Source: Hoeflea_A sp965228785
GTDB taxonomy: Bacteria > Pseudomonadota > Alphaproteobacteria > Rhizobiales > Rhizobiaceae
Assembly (NCBI GenBank): GCA_965228785.1
Contig: CBDDIF010000001.1
Coordinates: 3,782,001-3,846,000, forward strand
Length of the DNA stretch: 64,000 nucleotides
Reading direction: 5' to 3'
Shown in pieces: positions 17,838-26,306 of this stretch. The notes under the pieces are model-generated. The model worked only from the letters and a program-made list of their open reading frames with translations, was not told where the DNA came from and made no database searches. Position numbers and translations under genes: made by a program. Position 1 is the first letter of the stretch, and each line of letters begins with the position of its first letter.

Positions 17838-18893
17838 TCAATTCGGACCGGAAAATGCTCTTTCATAACCTGCCAACTTGGATTTCCATTCGAGGTTTTC
17901 CACGATTGCCCTGTTGACGATGCCCTCGGGATGATCCCCGTCCATCAGTGACTCGACTGCTCGGATGTCGGCAGCGCCTATGTTGGCAAAGCACTGATCG
18001 GTCCAGCACAGCGAATGGGGGGTGAGGATCACATTTTCCATGGCGTAAAGCGGATTGTCTGTGGCTGACGGCTCTTGTTCGAAGACGTCCAGGCCCGCAC
18101 CGGCAATGGTCTTGTTCTTTAACGCCTCGATGAGGGCAGCCTCGTCCACGATCGGACCGCGTGCCGTGTTGATGACAAACGCCGTGGGTTTCATCAGCGC
18201 CAGTCTTTCTGCATTGACCAGACCGGTCGTCTCCGGCGTCCACGGACAATTCACGCAGACAAAATCGGAGTGTTGAAACACATCTTCAATCGGCGTCAGT
18301 TTGACACCCAGGGATTTCGCCACTTCCTCGTCGGCATAGGGGTCGTGGGCAATGAAGTTCATGCCGAACGGGGCTGCCAGGCGGAACATCTCCGCACCGA
18401 TATTGCCGATGCCGATCGATCCCAGGGTCAAACCGACAAGACCCTGTCCCATATGGTCGATGCGTTTGGCCCAGCCGGGCGGGCCCTTTCGGGTAAGGCT
18501 GTCCTTGATCAGCAGCCGTCCTGAGAGTGCCAATATGAATGTCATGATGGCGACCGCAACGGGACGTCGAACGCCGCTGGGCGTGATGACCAGCGCTGCA
18601 TTGTTTGCGTCACATGCGGGGATATCGACATTGTCGTAACCGACACCGAACCGAGCTACCATCGACAGACGATTGTCACCGGGAAAGCTGTCCGCATCGA
18701 AATTTGCACCGAGCAGGATCAGCGCATCGAAGTCCGCCATGTGCGCCTTGTCTATACGACCCTCGGTAACCGGCACGTACGCCCAGTCGATGCGCGGGTC
18801 GTCCGTCAGCGGCGACAGGTCGAACGAAGGGAAAGCCGGAGTCCCGTCAGGTTTGACGAAGTCCTGGCTGAGAGCAACGCGGAATCTATCCAT
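17838..18893 (-). CDS. D-2-hydroxyacid dehydrogenase (NAD-dependent), last gene of apionate operon
   Basis: A 351-residue protein of the D-isomer-specific 2-hydroxyacid dehydrogenase family. The nucleotide fold shows GSIGIGNIGAEMFRLAAPFG (about 158-177), and the active-site residues are the Arg in INTARGPIVDE (about 245), Glu in DVFEQEPSA (about 278) and His in LTPHSLCWTDQ (about 300). It closes the operon 3 bp after the aldolase gene. The substrate is not readable. Glyoxylate, hydroxypyruvate or another product of the pathway are reasonable guesses from context; none is shown. Confidence 0.88.
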   Translation of the reverse strand: MDRFRVALSQDFVKPDGTPAFPSFDLSPLTDDPRIDWAYVPVTEGRIDKAHMADFDALILLGANFDADSFPGDNRLSMVARFGVGYDNVDIPACDANNAALVITPSGVRRPVAVAIMTFILALSGRLLIKDSLTRKGPPGWAKRIDHMGQGLVGLTLGSIGIGNIGAEMFRLAAPFGMNFIAHDPYADEEVAKSLGVKLTPIEDVFQHSDFVCVNCPWTPETTGLVNAERLALMKPTAFVINTARGPIVDEAALIEALKNKTIAGAGLDVFEQEPSATDNPLYAMENVILTPHSLCWTDQCFANIGAADIRAVESLMDGDHPEGIVNRAIVENLEWKSKLAGYERAFSGPN

Positions 18894-18896
18894 GAC

Positions 18897-19691
18897 TCAA
18901 TCCTTCCCAGTTTGAGCGATTTCTGCGATTTCTGCATGCACCTCGGCATAGCCTTCCTTGAGAGCGCGGCCCAGAAGCCAGAGGTCGCCCAGGTAGCAAA
19001 TGAAATCGCAGCCCTCCGAATTGAGCCGCGCGGCTTCTTCAGCCGAACCGGCAAGACGACCAACACTCTTTCCATGGCGCTTCGCGGCTGCCATCACTTC
19101 GGCTACGGCATCCTTGAACCGAGCATCGTCGAATTGGCCGGCAATGCCGAGAGAGGCGCTGAGGTCGAGATGGCCGATCCACAGGCATTCCACACCCTCG
19201 AGCGCGGCTATGGCGTCGCTGTTTTCGACTCCTTCTGCGGTCTCGATCAACGCGGTAAATCCGATCTTCGCGTTGGCCATTGCGATTGCGTCTGAAATGG
19301 GTACGGCGATGTAGTCATCATGGGCGATACCGAAGGCGCAGCCGCGTTTTCCCACCGGAGGATACTTGACGGCATCCATGCATGCCTGCGCTTGAGCAAC
19401 AGTGCTCAACATCGGCGGTATGATGCCTTGGGCGCCGATATCGCATGCCCTCGCAAGATGATGCGGCTCCTGGCTTGGAGGCCGCAGAACGGTGGCAATT
19501 CCAGCGTCATGCAAATGACGCAGCAGGGTTGCTGCAGTCTCGAAGCTGAAACCGCTGTGTTCCATGTCGACAAAGGCGAACTCGGTGCCGGCCGCCGCCA
19601 GAATCCGGCCGATCCCAGGCGAGGAGAATTCGCCGATATAGGTGCCGAGCTTGAGGTTCCGGTTCTTCGTCAGGTCGGTAAAGCTGGCCAA
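18897..19691 (-). CDS. HpcH/HpaI-family aldolase/citrate lyase
   Basis: A 264-residue metal-dependent class II aldolase that splits or forms a 2-oxoacid bond. The family pattern is present: FAFVDMEHSGFSFETA (about 39), VLRPPSQEP (about 68), GAQGIIPPM, YPPVGKRGCA (about 115), the metal Glu in ALIETAEGVE (about 146) and Asp in WIGHLDLSASLG (about 172). The only well-placed start is a TTG at 19691, eight bases after GGGAG; similarity begins there and no ATG fits. It lies 28 bp after the ABC ATPase gene. It has no place in the known apionate pathway. Confidence 0.85.
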   Translation of the reverse strand: MASFTDLTKNRNLKLGTYIGEFSSPGIGRILAAAGTEFAFVDMEHSGFSFETAATLLRHLHDAGIATVLRPPSQEPHHLARACDIGAQGIIPPMLSTVAQAQACMDAVKYPPVGKRGCAFGIAHDDYIAVPISDAIAMANAKIGFTALIETAEGVENSDAIAALEGVECLWIGHLDLSASLGIAGQFDDARFKDAVAEVMAAAKRHGKSVGRLAGSAEEAARLNSEGCDFICYLGDLWLLGRALKEGYAEVHAEIAEIAQTGKD

Positions 19692-19719
19692 TGTTTCGCT
19701 CCCTTTCCGTAATAGCCGG

Positions 19720-20802
19720 TCAGCGTCCCGGGCTGACGGCCTGATTTGTTTTGGAATCGAAAAACACGGTCCTATCCATGGCGACGCTAAGGCCGATTTC
19801 CCGATTTGCGACATCAACGGCGTGGGCGTCGAGTTCCGCGACCATGTGTGTGCCACTTTGCGAGAAACTGCCGTAGGTGCGGGAACCTGTTGGCTGGACG
19901 ACTTCGATTTTTGCCTGGAATGACCGCTTTGGACTGTCGTCCCGGGCAAAATGTTCGGGCCGGACGCCCCAGAGGTACTGCCCATTCTTCAGCGGGTGGT
20001 GTCCCTGGCCGGCCGGATCGAAGGCGATCGCCTGTCCGTCAGGCAGTTGCAACTGGCCGTCATTGATGGTGATCGGCAGGAAATTCATCGTCGGGGAACC
20101 AAGGAAACCAGCAACAAATGTGTTGGCGGGCTGTTCGAACAGTTCAAGTGGAGATCCCTGCTGCTCGATGGAACCATCACGCAGCAGCACGATGCGGTCG
20201 GCCAGCGTCATGGCCTCGATCTGGTCGTGGGTGACGTAGATGAACGTTTTACCCAGTCGGGCGTGCAGCCGCTTGATCTCCTCGCGCATGCCGTCGCGTA
20301 GCTTGGCATCCAGGTTGGAGAGTGGCTCGTCAAGCAGATAAAGGTCGGCGTCGCGAACGATGGCACGCCCGATGGCGACGCGCTGGCGCTGACCGCCCGA
20401 CAGTTCGCGCGGGAAGCGCTGCAGATAGTCGCTGATGTCAAGCAAATCGGCGGCCCACGCGACCTGCCGGTCGATCTCGGTTTGCGGTGTCTTGCGCGCT
20501 CGAAGGCCGAAGGCGATATTTTCGAAAACGTTGAGATAAGGGTAGAGCGCGTAACTTTGGAAAACCATGGCGATGTTGCGTTCGCGCGGCGCGAGATTGG
20601 CGATCGACCGACCACCTAGAACAAGATCGCCGCTTGAAATCTCTTCGAGTCCGGCGATGCTCCTCAACAGAGTGCTCTTGCCGCATCCTGATGGTCCGAC
20701 GAGCACAACGAACTCGCCCTCGGGTACCTGCAGCGAGATGTTCCTGACGGCGTGAACCGATCCGTAATACTTGTTCACCTGATCGATGCTGAGTTCCGAC
20801 AT
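19720..20802 (-). CDS. Sugar ABC transporter ATP-binding protein (UgpC/MalK type)
   Basis: A 360-residue ABC ATPase. Walker A is GPSGCGKST (about 38), the Q-loop MVFQSYALYP (about 80), the signature LSGGQRQRVAIGRA (about 135), Walker B LYLLDEPLSNLD (about 155) and the H-switch VTHDQIEAMTLADR (about 188). A C-terminal TOBE-type regulatory domain (about 240-360) is the mark of the carbohydrate importer group. It powers the permease pair encoded just upstream, 3 bp apart. Confidence 0.95.
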   Translation of the reverse strand: MSELSIDQVNKYYGSVHAVRNISLQVPEGEFVVLVGPSGCGKSTLLRSIAGLEEISSGDLVLGGRSIANLAPRERNIAMVFQSYALYPYLNVFENIAFGLRARKTPQTEIDRQVAWAADLLDISDYLQRFPRELSGGQRQRVAIGRAIVRDADLYLLDEPLSNLDAKLRDGMREEIKRLHARLGKTFIYVTHDQIEAMTLADRIVLLRDGSIEQQGSPLELFEQPANTFVAGFLGSPTMNFLPITINDGQLQLPDGQAIAFDPAGQGHHPLKNGQYLWGVRPEHFARDDSPKRSFQAKIEVVQPTGSRTYGSFSQSGTHMVAELDAHAVDVANREIGLSVAMDRTVFFDSKTNQAVSPGR

Positions 20803-20805
20803 TTT

Positions 20806-21633
20806 CTATCCCTTGACTGCGCCCATGGAGATGCCGCGGACGATGAAACGCTGCATGGTGCCAACGACGAGGATCATCGGCAGCACGCCGAGCATGCTCA
20901 TGGCGCCGATCTTCGACCAGAAAGTCGATTGCGATCCGAAATAGCCGGTGACCTTGACCGTGTAGGTGACTACCTCGGATCGGGTCAGGATCAGCGCGAA
21001 GAGAAACTCGTTCCAGGCGAAGATGAAGGTGAAGACGGCGGTGGCGAACAGACCGCCGCGTGCCATCGGCATGACGACCTTCCACAGTACGGCCCAGCGC
21101 GACAGCCCATCGACCAATGCGCTCTGTTCAAGTTCCAGCGGGATCTCCTGCAGATAGCCACGCATCATCCAGGTGACATAGGGAATGTTGAAAGCCGTGT
21201 AGAGCAGTATCAGTCCGGTGTAGGTGTCGACCAATTCCAGGCTGACGAACAGGAGGAAGATCGGAAAGGCGATGCAGATCGGAGGGATCATTCGCTGCGA
21301 GATGATCCAGATCGCCAGATTGTCTCCACCTGTACGATACCGGACAATGGAATAAGCGGCGAGCGTGCCAAAAGCCATGGCGAGCACGGTGGAGATGCTG
21401 GCGGTCACCAGACTGTGCCAGACCGACCAGGCATCGCCGTCGCGAAACAGAGTCGCATAGGCGGAGAGATCCAGTCCGGCCGGAAGCCAGACCGGTGGAT
21501 AGGCGAAGATCTCCTCCGGTGACTTGACCGAAATCGCCGCCAGCCAGTAGATCGGAAAAATGAAGAGGATAGCCGCAGCAATCGCAATTGCGGTGCACAG
21601 CGCTAGGCGCCAGCCACGGTCCCAACGTTTCAT
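20806..21633 (-). CDS. Carbohydrate ABC transporter permease (MalG type)
   Basis: A 275-residue inner-membrane protein with six hydrophobic segments. The coupling motif that contacts the ATPase is EQSALVDGLSRWAVLWKVVMPMARGG (about 178-203), the EAA loop. The pair of permeases is of the CUT1 class. Its start overlaps the stop of the other permease gene by 4 bp (ATGA), so expression is coupled. Confidence 0.93.
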   Translation of the reverse strand: MKRWDRGWRLALCTAIAIAAAILFIFPIYWLAAISVKSPEEIFAYPPVWLPAGLDLSAYATLFRDGDAWSVWHSLVTASISTVLAMAFGTLAAYSIVRYRTGGDNLAIWIISQRMIPPICIAFPIFLLFVSLELVDTYTGLILLYTAFNIPYVTWMMRGYLQEIPLELEQSALVDGLSRWAVLWKVVMPMARGGLFATAVFTFIFAWNEFLFALILTRSEVVTYTVKVTGYFGSQSTFWSKIGAMSMLGVLPMILVVGTMQRFIVRGISMGAVKG

Positions 21634-22526
21634 CGCGCCACCTCCACGCGCCGCAATGCCAGAACGACCAGCACGGTTAGTAGTACGATGACCAAAAAGG
21701 CGATGGCTGCCGAATAGCTGATCTCGAATTCTCGGAAAGCCATCTGATAGGCGTAGATGGAGATCGTCTCGGTGCGGGTGCCGGGTCCGCCCTGGGTCAT
21801 CGTCCAGATGACATCGAACAGGCGGAACAGATCCAGCGCCCGGATCAGCACGGCGATCACCATGACCGGTGCGATCGCGGGCAGGATAATCTTGCGGAAT
21901 GACATCCAGCGCGAAGCACCGTCTATTTCGGCCGCTTCGAGCTGTTCCTGGTCAACGTTGGACAATGCCGCCAGCAGGATCAGAAACATGAACGGTGTCC
22001 ACTGCCAGACCTCGGCGATCATGATGGCCGGCCAGACAAGCAGCGGATCGACTGTCCACAAAAGCTTGACGTCGCCACCGGCGATCCAGCCGATGATCTG
22101 GTTCACCGGGCCGAAACGCTGATCCAGCATCAGTCTCCACGTCGATCCGGCAACGATTGGCGAGATCACAGTCGGCAGCAAGATGATAGCGACGAGGACC
22201 TGTTTGAAGGGAATGTTTCGCAGAAAAAGCAACGCCAGGAGATATCCGAGAACAAGCTCGATCGGCAGCGCAACAGCCGTAAAAAGGACTGTGTGCAGCA
22301 GGGATTCCCAGAGGCGCGCGTCCTCGAAAAGTCGCGAGTAATGGATGAAGCCCTGGAAACCGCGAATGTCGTCGAACATGGAAATGTTCTGAAAACTGAC
22401 GACGACAAGTTTGACGAACGGATAAAGTCCGATCAGCAAAAGAAGCAGGATCGCCGGTGCGATGAGCAGATATTTGAACGTGCGCTCGTTGTCCAGAAAA
22501 CCGGAACCCGTTGCCGGACGGTTCAT
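21630..22526 (-). CDS. Sugar ABC transporter permease (MalF/UgpA type)
   Basis: A 298-residue permease with six hydrophobic segments, starting after a short polar tail with LLIAPAILLLLLIGLYPFVKLVVVSF. The EAA loop EQLEAAEIDGASRWMSFRKIILPAI (about 199) binds the ATPase. It lies 58 bp after the binding-protein gene, a gap holding a perfect hairpin that may reduce expression relative to the binding protein. Probable partner of the second permease in importing apiose-derived substrates. Confidence 0.93.
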   Translation of the reverse strand: MNRPATGSGFLDNERTFKYLLIAPAILLLLLIGLYPFVKLVVVSFQNISMFDDIRGFQGFIHYSRLFEDARLWESLLHTVLFTAVALPIELVLGYLLALLFLRNIPFKQVLVAIILLPTVISPIVAGSTWRLMLDQRFGPVNQIIGWIAGGDVKLLWTVDPLLVWPAIMIAEVWQWTPFMFLILLAALSNVDQEQLEAAEIDGASRWMSFRKIILPAIAPVMVIAVLIRALDLFRLFDVIWTMTQGGPGTRTETISIYAYQMAFREFEISYSAAIAFLVIVLLTVLVVLALRRVEVAR

Positions 22527-22550
22527 CGATCAAGATCCTTCCCATTGGTC

Positions 22551-22575
22551 CGGGCCGCCCCTGACGAGCGGCCCG
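22551..22575 (-). promoter_or_regulatory. Intercistronic hairpin after binding-protein gene
   Basis: A perfect 8-bp stem (CGGGCCGC against GCGGCCCG) with a 9-base loop lies in the 58-bp gap between the binding protein and first permease genes. No U-run follows, so it is more likely a stabiliser of the upstream mRNA or a partial barrier than a full terminator. The TRAP operon has a similar hairpin in the same relative place. Confidence 0.6.
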
Positions 22576-22584
22576 AATTAGCGA

Positions 22585-24039
22585 TCAGTACGGGTAGGCG
22601 TTGGGCTTGTTGGCCCAGTCCTGGTAGACGCGCTTTTGCTTGTCGACGCCGATCCTCTCGGTGAGGGCGTCCCACTGCGCTGCCAGATCGTCTGCGATCT
22701 GTTTCGCGTCGTCACCGGCCCACAGCTTGCCGAGTGCCTGGCGGATGCCTTCTTCGTAGCGGTCAACCTGGATCAGCGACAGGTCGAGCAATCCGGTCTC
22801 GGAGCCCTGTTTCAGGGTGGCGAGGTATTCCGGCGCGCTCGGCCAGCGATTGAGGTATTCTTCGCTGGTGAAATGGCTGTCTCGGAACGGATCACGCAGC
22901 GCGTATGGCAGTTGCACACGTTGCAGGCTGATTTCCGGGCTGTTCATCCACTGGATGAACAGATAGGCCGCTTCCTTGTTCTTGCTGCCAGAAGCCACCG
23001 CCAGTGAGAAACCGGCCGCGAGTTGGGGCCGGCCACCAGGAGGCAGCGCATAGCCGATCTTGTCGGCAACCTTGGTTTCGGGAATCCAGTTCAACGCCTC
23101 GGTTCCCTTTCCGTAGCCGGCAGCCCAGCGTCCGACTGGAGGCCAGGATACCGTCATGGCGAGATCGCCGGCAAGGAAGGCGTTGAAGGGTTCGATGAAG
23201 CCCCAGCTCTCGACACCCGGCGGCATGAACTTGGTATCGTCGCGCATTTCGGTGAGGACACGCACACCGATGTCGGAGTTAACCGTTGCCTTCATTGTCT
23301 CCGGATCGAAGAACTTGCCGCCTTCCACGCGGAACCGCTCCTGGAACAGATAGTGGGCGTTGCCAGGCTGGTGGATACCACCGGCGCCGTAGAGATCAGG
23401 CGCAAACTTGTCGGTGAAGAACTGACCGATATCACGGTATTCCCTCCACGTCTTGGGCGGAGCCAGATCATAGCCGTGTTTGGCCTTGAACTCGGCCATG
23501 TTGTCGGGGTCTTCAAACAGATCCTTGCGGTAGTAGAGAAGGAGGACATCGCCATCATCCGGGAAACCGTAGATCGTGTCTTCGACCTTCATCTGGTTGT
23601 CACGGTAGACCGGTGCGATGGTTTGCAGATCGCCCGCATAGCCGTATTTCTCGACCATCTCGTCGAGCGGCGTCAGGGCGCCTGCAAGCGCCAGATCCGG
23701 CATTTGAGCCGGTACCACGTTAAGCACGTCGTAGGCACCGGTTCCGGCGCGGTGGGCCTGCATGATCTTGGTGAAGATCTCGGGCAGGGGGGATTCGATG
23801 ACATTGACCTTGATGCCCGTGAGTTCCTCCCACATGGGGCCGGTGAAGTTTTTTGGATCCAGCGGCTGAAGGCCTGCTTCGTAAAGCACGTTGATTGTCG
23901 TACCCGAATATTGTTTGGCGGCTTCCACTGCACGGTCCGCAGCACTTTCCGCAACTGCCGGCGCGTTGCCGGTGATTATCGCGAAGGCCGCGGCCGCCGT
24001 GGCCATAAACGTCCTTCGCGCCATCGAGAGTGTCGTCAT
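22585..24039 (-). CDS. ABC transporter extracellular solute-binding protein
   Basis: A 484-residue periplasmic binding protein of the CUT1 (family 1) type. The N-terminus has a basic pair followed by a hydrophobic stretch (MARRTFMATAAAAFAIIT) and an Ala-rich cleavage region (AVAES), a Sec or possible Tat signal. Conserved features include the MTVSWPPVGRW segment and INVLYEAGLQPL near the start of the mature protein. An AGGAGGAGACG site precedes the ATG at 24039. The neighbouring genes suggest that it binds apionate, apionolactone or an apiose-containing sugar; specificity is not shown. Confidence 0.9.
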   Translation of the reverse strand: MTTLSMARRTFMATAAAAFAIITGNAPAVAESAADRAVEAAKQYSGTTINVLYEAGLQPLDPKNFTGPMWEELTGIKVNVIESPLPEIFTKIMQAHRAGTGAYDVLNVVPAQMPDLALAGALTPLDEMVEKYGYAGDLQTIAPVYRDNQMKVEDTIYGFPDDGDVLLLYYRKDLFEDPDNMAEFKAKHGYDLAPPKTWREYRDIGQFFTDKFAPDLYGAGGIHQPGNAHYLFQERFRVEGGKFFDPETMKATVNSDIGVRVLTEMRDDTKFMPPGVESWGFIEPFNAFLAGDLAMTVSWPPVGRWAAGYGKGTEALNWIPETKVADKIGYALPPGGRPQLAAGFSLAVASGSKNKEAAYLFIQWMNSPEISLQRVQLPYALRDPFRDSHFTSEEYLNRWPSAPEYLATLKQGSETGLLDLSLIQVDRYEEGIRQALGKLWAGDDAKQIADDLAAQWDALTERIGVDKQKRVYQDWANKPNAYPY

Positions 24040-24064
24040 CGTCTCCTCCTAGGTTTTGCAGCCC

Positions 24065-24916
24065 TCAGGCCGCCTGTTGTGGATCGCATATGTCCTTGAC
24101 GGACTTCTTGACTGCCTCGGGATCGAATATGCGATCGAGCCAACCCTCTTTGAAAATCAGAGGCCTGGCGTTTTCGATGGCCAGCAAAGCGCCATCGGAA
24201 AACTTGCCTTCCGGGAATGCCCCGAAGGCGATTGCGAGCTCAATGTTGAGATGACCGAGCATGAAATCCATCGCGGCCTGTTCAGGGACACCACGCCGTA
24301 CGGCTTCATCGACGGCGTCACGCACCGACAGCGCCAGTGTTGCGCCGATCGTTTCCGACAGGGCCGGCTCAAGAATCGCCAGTTGCTCCACCGTACAGCG
24401 GTGGGCACGATCGACTGGAGCATAGAATGCGCGGGCGATCGCCTCGCATTCGGCATAGTGGTGTTCAGGCCCCTGCATGAGTGCGCAAACGATGTGCTGA
24501 ACGGCGTGGGCGCCGCCAAAAAAGTCCCGCTGAGCTTCGGGCGCGGTTTCGAAACCGAATAACGCTGGATGGCAGGGGTGGGAGATGAAATAGGTGACGT
24601 CGTCGCGCACCGGCATCTGGTCGGCATGGGGGGCGGCAGCATCAAGAACGATAACCGCAGTGCCGGGGGCGATCTTGTCGATAATGCTCCCGGCTACGGT
24701 GCCGATCAGTCGATCCGGAACCGCGAGGATGACGGCGTTGGCGCCATCGATCGCGGTGTCGAGATCGATACACTCTACACCCAGAATCTCCTTCAGTCGG
24801 TTTCGGCCTTCCTGAGAAACCTCGACGTGGGTCACCGAGTATGGGCTCTCCTTGAGGTTGGTTGCCAACCGGACGCCCATTTTTCCGCCCGCGCCGACCA
24901 AAGCGATTTTATTCAT
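24065..24916 (-). CDS. apnO: D-apionate oxidoisomerase
   Basis: A 283-residue NAD(P)-binding protein of the 6-phosphogluconate-dehydrogenase-like group. The dinucleotide fold is MNKIALVGAGGKMGVRLATN. After it come VILAVPDRLIG (about 65), VIVLDAAAPHA, the conserved HPCHPALFGFETAPEAQRDFFGG (about 117-138) and an all-helical C-terminal half. ApnO oxidises D-apionate and shifts the chain to give 3-oxo-isoapionate. I assign it from family resemblance together with the adjacent kinase, RuBisCO-like and lactonase genes, which match the published apiose pathways. GGGAGACTTTC precedes the ATG at 24916, 13 bp after the kinase stop. Confidence 0.85.
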   Translation of the reverse strand: MNKIALVGAGGKMGVRLATNLKESPYSVTHVEVSQEGRNRLKEILGVECIDLDTAIDGANAVILAVPDRLIGTVAGSIIDKIAPGTAVIVLDAAAPHADQMPVRDDVTYFISHPCHPALFGFETAPEAQRDFFGGAHAVQHIVCALMQGPEHHYAECEAIARAFYAPVDRAHRCTVEQLAILEPALSETIGATLALSVRDAVDEAVRRGVPEQAAMDFMLGHLNIELAIAFGAFPEGKFSDGALLAIENARPLIFKEGWLDRIFDPEAVKKSVKDICDPQQAA

Positions 24917-24929
24917 GAAAGTCTCCCGA

Positions 24930-26306
24930 TTAGTGTATTCCGCCATTTCTGACCTGCCCGAAGAAGTCCGGGTCGCCCATCTGGCCCCCCTTGAGCGCCA
25001 GTTCGAAGCCGGTTTCCGCATCATCGCGATGCGCAATGCAAAGGGCCGCTCCATGCGCAATTGGCGCCAGCGCCGTTAGTGCGAAAACACCGAGTTCCGC
25101 CGTCGCATGGCTTGATGTGTCACCGCCGGCGATAACGGCCCGCTCGATGTCCGCCTCATCCAGCAAACGATGCATCAGCTTTCCCAGTCCGGAGCCGACT
25201 CGCGCATTGACCGGCTCAGGCGCTTGCCCGGTTGCCGCGATCGCGCTTGCAAAGGCCGCGTTGGCCGGGTCAGCCGGACCGGTCGCTGTGTAGACAATCG
25301 GGTCACCGCCGCTACCCAGAACCGACAGGGCTTTTTCAGTTGTCCGATTGACCTCGTTTTGCCACTCACGCTCGTCGACCGCGCGGGCGACATCAATTCT
25401 GATTTGGGTGAAGCCATGCTCCGCCGCCCAGGAAATCTGATCGGCGGTCAATGGCGAACAGGAACCAGAAACAATCGCCAGCCTGTCGGTCTTGCCAGCG
25501 GCTTTTATCGGCGGGTTCTTCGGCAAAAAGCCCACGGTGCGCCAATGGGCGGTCAGAGCGTATTCGATGCCTTGCGAGCCGACAGCGAACAGACACTTAC
25601 CGCGGTTTTCCCAGATTAGTCGTCCAGCGCGAGCGAGCGATTGATCGTCAAGAACATCAAGCGATATCAGTGCGTTGCCGTTTTCTTGCTCGGCTTCGAG
25701 GGCGGTTTGCGCCGTATCGTCGACAAATCGGGTGATTTCGATCAGTCCAATGGGCAGCTCGGTCTGGCGACCAAGATGCAATCGGACATCGGCTTCATCC
25801 ATAGGGGTGACCGGATGGCGGCTCATTGTCGGGTGTCGGTCCAGCCGGACTGCCGTGCCGCCAGCGCTGGCAAAGAGGTTGCCGAAAGCCTGGTACCGAC
25901 CGATCCGGGGTGCTGCGACAATGAGTGGATGCCAAGCTCCGCCGAGAACAGGCAGGGCCAACTCGATGGCTTTGCCGATCGAGCCGACAGTGGGCGAGGA
26001 ATCCAATGTCGAACAGATCTTGTAGTGGCTCACCGGTGCGCCGATCCTTTGCATGGCGGCAAAGATCGGAGGCAGGTTTTCCTCCATCCAGTCCGGACCC
26101 TGCGAGCGCGCCGCTCCAGCAATGCCGATGCCTCGATAGCCGGCAAACCGGCTCAGGCGTTTCTCATCCGGCTTGTCGAGGAACAGAACCGCCGGCAAAC
26201 CGGCGAAGGTCAACACTTCCATGACGGCTGCCGCGCCGGTGAAATCATCGCCGTACCACGTCACCAGAGGGCCATCGGGGAGGCTGTCTCTTTCTGGAGT
26301 GCTCAT
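24930..26306 (-). CDS. oiaK: 3-oxo-isoapionate kinase (four-carbon acid sugar kinase family)
   Basis: A 458-residue DUF1537-type kinase. The N-terminal ligand motif VTWYGDDFTGAAAVMEVL (about 15-32) is the family variant of ADDLTGA, and the C-terminal nucleotide-binding region has VIAGGDTSSHATAELGVFALT (about 390). These kinases phosphorylate four-carbon acid sugars and related compounds. With the RuBisCO-like protein and ApnO next door it is best read as the kinase that makes 3-oxo-isoapionate 4-phosphate. Its ATG overlaps the RuBisCO-like stop (ATGA). Confidence 0.85.
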   Translation of the reverse strand: MSTPERDSLPDGPLVTWYGDDFTGAAAVMEVLTFAGLPAVLFLDKPDEKRLSRFAGYRGIGIAGAARSQGPDWMEENLPPIFAAMQRIGAPVSHYKICSTLDSSPTVGSIGKAIELALPVLGGAWHPLIVAAPRIGRYQAFGNLFASAGGTAVRLDRHPTMSRHPVTPMDEADVRLHLGRQTELPIGLIEITRFVDDTAQTALEAEQENGNALISLDVLDDQSLARAGRLIWENRGKCLFAVGSQGIEYALTAHWRTVGFLPKNPPIKAAGKTDRLAIVSGSCSPLTADQISWAAEHGFTQIRIDVARAVDEREWQNEVNRTTEKALSVLGSGGDPIVYTATGPADPANAAFASAIAATGQAPEPVNARVGSGLGKLMHRLLDEADIERAVIAGGDTSSHATAELGVFALTALAPIAHGAALCIAHRDDAETGFELALKGGQMGDPDFFGQVRNGGIH

